Shown here: piece by piece, positions 7,360 through 12,863 of the stretch
Layout of the letters: every line of letters starts with the position of its first letter
Numbering within the stretch: position 1 is the first letter of the stretch
Notes under the pieces: generated by a model
What the model saw: the letters and a program-made list of their open reading frames with translations, nothing else
Databases searched by the model: none
What the model was told of the DNA's origin: nothing
Source of the DNA: Azospirillum sp. 47_25
GTDB lineage: Bacteria > Pseudomonadota > Alphaproteobacteria > RF32 > CAG-239
Assembly: GCA_001917125.1 (NCBI GenBank)
Contig: MNTU01000041.1
Location: 59,027 to 71,889, forward strand
DNA length: 12,863 bases
Direction of reading: 5' to 3'
Position numbers and translations under genes: made by a program

Positions 7360-8544
7360 ATGAAGTTTAATGCGCCAGACCATTTCAGCCACAGTTTTGA
7401 ATTAAAACTCGATACGCTGCCGACCAAAAAATCCGACAGAATCGCCCTGAGCATTTTGTATCCGGGATTGTTTTTCGGCGCCATTCTGGTTTTGCTGGGC
7501 GTATATGAATTATTTAACGGCTTTAAGCACGGTTCAAGCGCTTTTGACGACATCTCGCCGGACGCAACCGTTGCCTTTGAACCTTTAATCAGCCCCTGGC
7601 TGTTTGACAGCGTAATCATCGTTATCGGTTTGGGCATTATCTTCTCGCTCATTTTGTCATACATCCGTTATAAAAAAATCTTTTTCGACGGCAAAACCGT
7701 CGAGGTGGTTCACCGTCCGGCTTTCGGCGACAAAAAAGGTTTCAAAGACAAACTGGAAAATTATGAAGGCGTCCGTTTCAGAATCGAATTTTTCCAATTC
7801 GGTTTTCTGAACAAAAACAAATATATCATTGAGCTTTACCATAAAAACCACAACAAGACCGTTCCGCTTTACATCAGCACCAGCGACAAGAACATCCGCC
7901 GTATCTGGGAATATTACGCCCGGCAGCTGAAACTTCCGGCCCTGATTATGACCGACGAAGGCATGGCTGTGCGCAAAGTGGAAGATTTGGACAAGTCGCT
8001 GCGCGAGCTGGCTGCCCAAGGGCTGGTGGAAAACCATTATAATTCCCGTGCACCGCTGCCGCCGTCACTGGCTTTAGTCCGCAAAAGAGACAAAACCGTC
8101 ATTAAAACCCGAAAAATTATCTGGGACGCCTATAACATTATCGCCTGGGTAGCCATTTTCCTGTTCGGCGGCATTTTGCTGGCGGCCAGTCTTTCCGACG
8201 AATTCGGCACCGAAACGGGGCGCAATCCGTTCGTGCTGGCGGCTTATATTATCGGCATTTTAGGTATTCTGGCTTCCGTTTGGGTGCTTTTCCGCAAAGA
8301 CAAAATTGTCATCAAGCCGCATAAAATCATTATCGTGCACAAGTTTATGCTGTTTTCCCGCAAGAACAACGAGCTGGTTAAAGACGACATCGAATCCATC
8401 GATGTCGCCTTTACGCCGGCAACCGAACGTTATTTTGTGGCAATTTCCTCCGACAACAAGACCATGGTTTTCGGCAAAAAGCTTCCGATTGAAGACTTGC
8501 GCTGGGTCAGACAGTTTCTGATTAACGACGTGGTCAGCAAATAG
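7360..8544 (+). CDS. Uncharacterised four-helix membrane protein with two PH-like cytoplasmic segments
   Basis: A 394-residue protein I do not recognise by name. AAGGA 7 bases before the ATG supports the start. Hydrophobic helices lie at about 28-52, 80-102, 259-278 and 291-311. Each pair is followed by a charged, beta-rich segment: about 104-190 and 313-394. The two segments look related: each opens with basic residues leaving the membrane (YKKIFFDGKTVEVVHR; RKDKIVIKPHKIIIVHK), has alternating beta-strand pattern, and ends in a helix with aromatic and Arg residues (IRRIWEYYARQL; DLRWVRQFLINDV). This resembles bacterial PH (bPH/DUF304-like) membrane proteins, but that is inference. A connecting region (about 191-258) contains a charged helix. 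There are no catalytic motifs. It stands alone between the cyclase and the yfgM-like gene, with 98 bases and a promoter candidate after it. Confidence 0.85.
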   Translation: MKFNAPDHFSHSFELKLDTLPTKKSDRIALSILYPGLFFGAILVLLGVYELFNGFKHGSSAFDDISPDATVAFEPLISPWLFDSVIIVIGLGIIFSLILSYIRYKKIFFDGKTVEVVHRPAFGDKKGFKDKLENYEGVRFRIEFFQFGFLNKNKYIIELYHKNHNKTVPLYISTSDKNIRRIWEYYARQLKLPALIMTDEGMAVRKVEDLDKSLRELAAQGLVENHYNSRAPLPPSLALVRKRDKTVIKTRKIIWDAYNIIAWVAIFLFGGILLAASLSDEFGTETGRNPFVLAAYIIGILGILASVWVLFRKDKIVIKPHKIIIVHKFMLFSRKNNELVKDDIESIDVAFTPATERYFVAISSDNKTMVFGKKLPIEDLRWVRQFLINDVVSK

Positions 8545-8568
8545 TTGTCAGCGAATCGTATAAACAGA

Positions 8569-8596
8569 TTGCCTTATCAGCGTTTTAGGGTATAAA
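8569..8596 (+). promoter_or_regulatory. Promoter candidate for the yfgM-bamB-der operon
   Basis: TTGCCT (8569-8574) and TATAAA (8591-8596) are 16 bases apart in the 98-base gap before the operon. They match the sigma-70 consensus at four and five of six positions. Transcription would begin near 8603, about 40 bases before the ATG at 8643. No terminator hairpin was seen between the preceding gene and this site, so read-through from upstream is also possible. Confidence 0.4.
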
Positions 8597-8642
8597 TAAA
8601 TACAGCTTAAACTTTTTTAACATCCGGAAAGAGAGATTAAAA

Positions 8643-9332
8643 ATGAAAAAGAAAGAGACCAAAGAAGATATGCAGGCAGCCGAAAACTTCTTTAAAGAAG
8701 TCAGTGCCGATGTCAAAAGCGACAATATGAAAAAGCTGTGGGACACTTACGGTCTGCAAATCATCATCGCGGTCGTCATCATTTTAACCATAGCCGTCAG
8801 TTTCGAAACCCTCAAAGCCTGGAAGCTTAAACACAACGAAAGCCGTTCCGACGCTTATTCGGTCGCTTTGGCTTTGCAAAACCAGGGACGCTACGACGAA
8901 AGCCTGCAGGTGCTGGAAGAAATTAAAGAAAACGACAAAGGCATTTATGCCGACATCGCCCAAATTCAAACCTCAAATATTTTGTTTGAACAGGGAAAAA
9001 CCAACGAAGCGATTGCCATTCTGGAAAAAATTCTCGACAATCAGGACATTAACAAAAAAATGCGGGATATGACCGCCATCAAGCTGGCCTCTTACAAACT
9101 GGACACCGCACCCAAGGCCGAAGTCGAAGCTCTGCTCAACCCGCTGGCAGAAGAAAACGGCAGCTGGAGCAACATTGCCAAAGAAATGCTGGCAATGCTG
9201 GCTATCCGCGAGGGCGATCTGGACACGGCGAAAAAGCTTTACGGCGAAATTCTGAACACTCCCGAACTCAGCGACGGTCTGAAATTAAGAATTCAAGACA
9301 TGTTATCGGTTTTAGATTCGGCCAACAAATAG
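8643..9332 (+). CDS. YfgM-like tetratricopeptide-repeat inner-membrane protein
   Basis: A 229-residue single-pass membrane protein with the layout of the YfgM/TPR_21 family. It has a charged cytoplasmic N-terminus (1-36), one membrane helix (about 38-56), and a periplasmic helical part with TPR-like pairs. Examples are ALALQNQGRYDESLQVLEEI, IAQIQTSNILFEQGKTNEAI and LAMLAIREGDLDTAKKLYGEI. In E. coli, YfgM associates with the Sec translocon and PpiD and helps client proteins cross the periplasm; a similar role is inferred here. Position supports the call: bamB follows after 16 bases and der after that, the same order as yfgM-bamB-der in many proteobacteria. The ribosome site is GAGAG upstream of the ATG at 8643. 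In alphaproteobacteria this protein is usually annotated only as a TPR protein. Confidence 0.87.
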   Translation: MKKKETKEDMQAAENFFKEVSADVKSDNMKKLWDTYGLQIIIAVVIILTIAVSFETLKAWKLKHNESRSDAYSVALALQNQGRYDESLQVLEEIKENDKGIYADIAQIQTSNILFEQGKTNEAIAILEKILDNQDINKKMRDMTAIKLASYKLDTAPKAEVEALLNPLAEENGSWSNIAKEMLAMLAIREGDLDTAKKLYGEILNTPELSDGLKLRIQDMLSVLDSANK

Positions 9333-9348
9333 AAAAGTGGAGAGTTTT

Positions 9349-10680
9349 ATGCGCAGAACGATGTTACCAAAATTAGCAACGGCAGCCGCCTGCCTGATGC
9401 TGGCCTCCTGCGGGCTGTTTTCCAAAGAAAAGCTGCAGCTGGACGGGGAAAGAATTTCGGTTTTGGATACCGAAACCAAACTGCGCCCGGATTATGCCGA
9501 AGGGGAATATAAAGTTTATCTGCCACGACCGCATGTGAACAAAAGCTGGACGCAGACCGGCGGAAACTCGGTTCACCGCATGGAACATCTGGAAACCGGC
9601 AGCAAGCTCAAAGGTTTTTGGGAAAGCAATTTCGGCAATGGCAATTCCAAGCGCGATTATCTGATTGCCCAACCGGTTATCGCCTATAAGGTTGCCTTTG
9701 CTATTGACGCCGACGCCGTTGTCAGCGCTTATCGTCTGGATAACGGCGAAAGAATCTGGAAAAGAAGATTAAAACCGCTCCTGAAAGAAGACAAAAGCGT
9801 GGCAATGAAAGGGGCCGGGTTGGCGGAGTATAACAAAAAAATCTATGCCACCACCGGTTTCGGCGGCGTTTTCGCCCTGGATATGATGACCGGCAAGAAA
9901 ATTTGGTTCTACAATGCCGAACTGCCTATTCGCATTGCTCCGACGGTTGCCAACAATAAGGTTTTGGTTCAGACCATCGACAACACTCTGATTGCCCTGA
10001 ACGCCACCACCGGCGTAGAAGAGTGGCGTTACAAATCGGCTTTGGAACAGACGACTTTGGTCGGCGGCGCCAGCCCGGCTTACGACCCCGCTCAGGATTT
10101 GGTGGTTGCGGCCTTTTCAAACGGCGAGCTGAGAGCGTTCAAAGGCTCGACCGGTTCTCCGCTGTGGTCGGACTGGCTGGCGGCTCATGCCCGTACCAAC
10201 TCTCTCGCCAATATCAATTCAATCAAGGCTAATCCGGTTATTGACGGAGGAACTGTTTATGCCGTCGGCCATAACGATATTTTAGTGGCTATTGACGTTC
10301 GCACCGGTACCCGCATTTGGGAAAGAGACATCGGCAGCACCAATCAGCCCTGGGTTGCGGGAAGGATGCTGTTTGTTCTATCCAACACCAACGATCTGGT
10401 TGCCTTGGAAGCCGAAAGCGGAAAAATTGTCTGGAGCACGAAAATTCCGCTCGGTACTGCCTCTGACGACAAAGCCGGCGTTTTCCTTTCCGGTCCGGTG
10501 TTAGCCGACAACCGTCTGCTGGTTGCCACATCAAGCGGCTACGCTTTTGCCGTTTCGCCTTATACCGGACGGATTATGAGTTTCGTAACTCTGGATGACG
10601 GAGTGGAAATTTCTCCGGTAGTCGCCGACGGTATCACAATTTTAACGACCAATGACGCTGATTTAATCGCATATAAATAA
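9349..10680 (+). CDS. bamB: Outer-membrane assembly lipoprotein BamB
   Basis: BamB is the beta-propeller lipoprotein of the BAM complex, which binds BamA and aids insertion of beta-barrel proteins into the outer membrane. The product has 443 residues. A lipoprotein signal ends in LASC, with Cys21 the predicted lipidated residue. After a linker come PQQ-like propeller blades, each with the pattern 'hydrophobic strand...AxDxxTGxxxW': near AYRLDNGERIW, ALDMMTGKKIW, ALNATTGVEEW, AFKGSTGSPLW, AIDVRTGTRIW, ALEAESGKIVW, AVSPYTGRIM and a last closing strand LIAYK. That gives the expected eight blades. It is somewhat longer than E. coli BamB (392), with the extra length mostly in the first 110 residues. 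I chose the ATG at 9349 because GGAG precedes it by 6 bases; an in-frame GTG at 9337 is less likely. It is flanked by the yfgM-like gene and der. Confidence 0.95.
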   Translation: MRRTMLPKLATAAACLMLASCGLFSKEKLQLDGERISVLDTETKLRPDYAEGEYKVYLPRPHVNKSWTQTGGNSVHRMEHLETGSKLKGFWESNFGNGNSKRDYLIAQPVIAYKVAFAIDADAVVSAYRLDNGERIWKRRLKPLLKEDKSVAMKGAGLAEYNKKIYATTGFGGVFALDMMTGKKIWFYNAELPIRIAPTVANNKVLVQTIDNTLIALNATTGVEEWRYKSALEQTTLVGGASPAYDPAQDLVVAAFSNGELRAFKGSTGSPLWSDWLAAHARTNSLANINSIKANPVIDGGTVYAVGHNDILVAIDVRTGTRIWERDIGSTNQPWVAGRMLFVLSNTNDLVALEAESGKIVWSTKIPLGTASDDKAGVFLSGPVLADNRLLVATSSGYAFAVSPYTGRIMSFVTLDDGVEISPVVADGITILTTNDADLIAYK

Positions 10681-10692
10681 CAGGACAGAAAC

Positions 10693-12129
10693 ATGAGTGT
10701 TAAAATAGCCATTGTCGGGCGGCCGAATGTCGGAAAATCGACGTTATTTAACCGGCTCATCGGGCGCAAGCTGGCGATTGTACATGATCAGCCGGGGGTT
10801 ACCCGCGACAGGAAAGAAGCCAAAGGCAAACTGCAAAATATGGCGTTGGAAGTCATTGATACGGCAGGATATGAATATTCCAAAGAAGACAGTCTGGAAA
10901 AGAGAATGTGGGAACAGACCCGCCGGGTCATCGGTGAAGCGGACGTTTGCCTGTTTTTGTTTGACGCACGCGACGGCATTCAGCCGTATGACGAGCATTT
11001 TGCCGATTTGGTACGTCAGAGCGGCAAACCGGTTATTCTGCTGGCAAACAAATGCGAGGGACGTTTACAGGAAGACAGCATTCACGAAGCCTATCGTCTG
11101 GGCTTGGGCGAACCGATTCCGTTTTCCGCCGAGCACGGCCTGGGTCTGCTTGACTTATATGAAGCCCTGAAACCGTTTGATAAAAAAGAAGAAAAAACCG
11201 AGCCGGAATTTATTGATTTTGAGGGACTGAGCGAAGAAGAAATCAATGCCGTTCTGGATGAAAAAGCTAAGGCCAAGCCTATTCAGCTGGCGATTGTCGG
11301 GCGGCCGAATGTGGGAAAATCAACTCTGGTCAATGCCCTGCTGAATGACGAACGGATGCTGACCGGTCCCGAAGCCGGGGTAACCCGAGATGCGATTACC
11401 AGCGAATGGGAGTGGAAAGGCCGCAAAATCAATTTGGTCGATACGGCGGGACTGCGCCGCCAGTCGCGCGTTGAAGATTCTCTGGAAAAGATGTCGGCAG
11501 CTAGTACCAAGCATGCTGCTTATATGGCGCAGGTTGTGGTTCTGGTTTTGGATGCCGATGCGGTTCTCGACAAACAGGATTTGACGATAGCCCGCGAGGT
11601 TATTGACGAAGGACGGGCTTTAGTGATTGCCGTTAATAAATGGGATATCGCTAACCGCCAGGAAGCTTTGCAAAAACTGAACGACAAACTGCAAACCTCA
11701 CTGACACAGGCAGAAGGCGTACCAACCGTGACGATTTCCGCTCTGAAAAAAGAAGGGCTGGACAAATTGATGAGTGCGGTTTTCAAAGTTTATGACCGCT
11801 GGAATGTCCGTATTCCGACAGCTCCGTTGAACAAATGGTTTGAAGATATTAAAGATAATTGCCCGCCGCCGCTCGGCAAGAACAAACGCCGGATTAAGCT
11901 GCGTTATATCACTCAGGCTAAAACCCGGCCGCCGTCATTTTATATGTTCTCCAGCAATCCCGAAGGCCTGCCGGACTCTTATCTGCGTTATTTGACCAAC
12001 AGCCTGCGAGAAACGTTTAATCTCGGCGGTATTCCGATCCGTCTTAATGTCCGCAAAACTGGGAATCCTTACGCCGATAAAAAAGAAAGACGCAATCCGT
12101 TGCGCAAAATGGCCAAACCCAAAGAATAA
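10693..12129 (+). CDS. der: Ribosome-biogenesis GTPase Der (EngA)
   Basis: Der has two GTPase domains in tandem and assists maturation of the 50S ribosomal subunit. The product has 478 residues, normal for the family. GTPase 1: GRPNVGKS (9-16), VTRDR, DTAGY (56-60) and NKCE (119-122). An acidic linker (about 163-195) joins it to GTPase 2: GRPNVGKS (203-210), VTRDA, DTAGL (250-254) and NKWD (315-318). A C-terminal KH-like RNA-binding domain (about 374-460) contains PPSFYMFS and NLGGIPIRL, followed by a basic tail. The G4 of domain 1 has Glu instead of the usual Asp; I recall this as common in alphaproteobacterial Der, so it need not mean loss of activity. The start ATG at 10693 has AGGA 8 bases upstream. 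It lies 12 bases after bamB and ends the operon before a terminator. Confidence 0.98.
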   Translation: MSVKIAIVGRPNVGKSTLFNRLIGRKLAIVHDQPGVTRDRKEAKGKLQNMALEVIDTAGYEYSKEDSLEKRMWEQTRRVIGEADVCLFLFDARDGIQPYDEHFADLVRQSGKPVILLANKCEGRLQEDSIHEAYRLGLGEPIPFSAEHGLGLLDLYEALKPFDKKEEKTEPEFIDFEGLSEEEINAVLDEKAKAKPIQLAIVGRPNVGKSTLVNALLNDERMLTGPEAGVTRDAITSEWEWKGRKINLVDTAGLRRQSRVEDSLEKMSAASTKHAAYMAQVVVLVLDADAVLDKQDLTIAREVIDEGRALVIAVNKWDIANRQEALQKLNDKLQTSLTQAEGVPTVTISALKKEGLDKLMSAVFKVYDRWNVRIPTAPLNKWFEDIKDNCPPPLGKNKRRIKLRYITQAKTRPPSFYMFSSNPEGLPDSYLRYLTNSLRETFNLGGIPIRLNVRKTGNPYADKKERRNPLRKMAKPKE

Positions 12130-12150
12130 TTATAAAACTGAAATAAAAAG

Positions 12151-12175
12151 CGGGGTATTTTCTACCCCGTTTTTT
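12151..12175 (+). terminator. Bidirectional rho-independent terminator between der and the Lcl-like gene
   Basis: A 7-bp GC-rich stem (CGGGGTA at 12151-12157, TACCCCG at 12163-12169) with the loop TTTTC is followed by six T (12170-12175). On the other side it is bordered by AAAAAG-type sequence (12142-12150), which gives a T run after the hairpin on the minus strand. It can therefore end both der and the convergent gene that stops at 12189. Confidence 0.9.
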
Positions 12176-12188
12176 ATCAGACTATATT

Positions 12189-12863
12189 TTAATATTTAAC
12201 GACCGCTCGGACACTGTATCCCAGATATGGCGGCATATTATGCCGGGTACCATAATCCATAGCAACAAGCCATGCATTATTTACGCTGGTTCCGGTTGAA
12301 GACCAATATGAATCATCATTTAATTTAACGGCATTTATTTGTTGCAAAGCCGCATTTACAGCCTCTTTATTCTGGGCCAATATGTTTAATTCTTTTACAC
12401 TTGGCAAAAACCACTGTCCGACAGCATACCAAGCTTGAGTTTGAGTGGCTGACGGCTTGTATGTTATACAATATTCTGCAGCGGAATATCCATATCCTTT
12501 TGTCTTACCATACGATACAATTGTTGCTGTATTTTGTTTTCCGTTTATTCCACAAGTCAAAATGTTATTCTCACTATCACAGCTCTCCAAAGACGGAACA
12601 TGTGTAGAGACAGAATAAGGACCTTCGATCCACCCTAATTGAGTCTGAGACAGAGCAACAGCCAGACGGTTATTTTCATCAAATACGACACCTATAGCTG
12701 TTTTTCCCGCAACTATTTCCCTGGAAATTGTTCCGTCTCCATAGAGGATTTTAGCCGGAAGAATACATTTTTCATATTTTCCGCCGCAGGAATTGCCGGT
12801 TAAGACTTTGCCGCCGGTACAGTTGGAACTGTCATATTGGAACTTGGGATCGCAGACTTCTTT
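12189..12863 (-). CDS. Lcl/DUF1566-like surface protein, 5'-truncated by the window edge
   Basis: The frame is open from the right edge (12863) to the TAA at 12191-12189, giving 224 visible residues. The TTG at 12590 is internal, because the coding pattern continues upstream (for example 'CGGKYEKCILPAKILYGDG' and 'AIGVVFDENNRLAVAL'). The C-terminal half has the Lcl/FISUMP-type arrangement: WFLPSVKEL (visible residues 151-159), YWSST (186-190), AWLVAM followed by an aromatic-Gly unit (197-205), and a final GYSVRAVVKY. Such domains are found on exported or surface proteins of unknown ligand. The N-terminal part has six cysteines in small CxxG-like units, as in the left-edge gene. The DNA is clearly AT-richer than der. 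It converges on der across a shared terminator. The signal peptide and any pilin-like N-terminus lie outside the window. Confidence 0.82.
   Translation of the reverse strand, partial: KEVCDPKFQYDSSNCTGGKVLTGNSCGGKYEKCILPAKILYGDGTISREIVAGKTAIGVVFDENNRLAVALSQTQLGWIEGPYSVSTHVPSLESCDSENNILTCGINGKQNTATIVSYGKTKGYGYSAAEYCITYKPSATQTQAWYAVGQWFLPSVKELNILAQNKEAVNAALQQINAVKLNDDSYWSSTGTSVNNAWLVAMDYGTRHNMPPYLGYSVRAVVKY

Noticed and set aside
7296..7664. 122-codon minus-strand frame overlapping the start of the membrane protein gene
   Set aside because: Antisense to the hydrophobic N-terminal helices of a gene with a good ribosome site; no motif or ribosome site of its own.
8545..8642. Terminator after the four-helix membrane protein gene
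   Set aside because: Only an imperfect, short pairing (around GCGAATC and GATTGC) is visible, with no T run after it.
12189..12590. TTG at 12590 as the start of a short 133-residue gene
   Set aside because: The frame continues without a stop to the right edge and carries coherent protein sequence; no ribosome site precedes the TTG.

Overview
The window reads as a chromosomal segment of an alphaproteobacterium. Two things suggest this: the recognisable proteins (BamB, Der with a Glu in its first G4 motif, and a TRAM-less RNA uracil methyltransferase), and the cysteine-rich and Lcl-like surface proteins at both ends, which I associate with uncultured gut alphaproteobacteria of the RF32/CAG-239 type. 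That placement is from memory of families and was not tested by a search. The core is dense, about half G+C, with good Shine-Dalgarno sequences. No gene-free stretch exceeds 300 bases. No tRNA, rRNA, CRISPR array, insertion sequence or phage gene was seen.

Layout. (1) 2-1093, plus strand: the 3' part of a very cysteine-rich secreted or surface protein, cut by the left edge and closed by a strong terminator hairpin. (2) 1160-7181, minus strand: four genes in transcription order. These are a membrane diguanylate cyclase (7TM-PAS-GGDEF plus a long Ala/Pro/Glu tail), an RlmD/TrmA-type RNA methyltransferase overlapping it by 17 bases, an unrecognised lipoprotein, and transketolase (tkt). A good sigma-70-like promoter at the end of the methyltransferase gene probably gives lipoprotein-tkt its own transcript. 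(3) 7182-7359: an AT-rich divergent intergenic region. (4) 7360-8544, plus: an unrecognised four-helix membrane protein with an apparent internal duplication. (5) 8643-12129, plus: a YfgM-like TPR membrane protein, BamB and Der, the conserved yfgM-bamB-der cluster linking envelope assembly and ribosome biogenesis, ended by a terminator that works in both directions. (6) 12189-12863, minus: the 3' part of an Lcl/DUF1566-like surface protein, cut by the right edge.

Housekeeping genes therefore sit between two AT-richer genes for probable exported proteins. The genuinely uncharacterised items are the two edge proteins, the lipoprotein before tkt, the duplicated membrane protein, and the cyclase tail. 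I do not see a clearly new multi-gene system (defence, secretion or biosynthesis) in this window.
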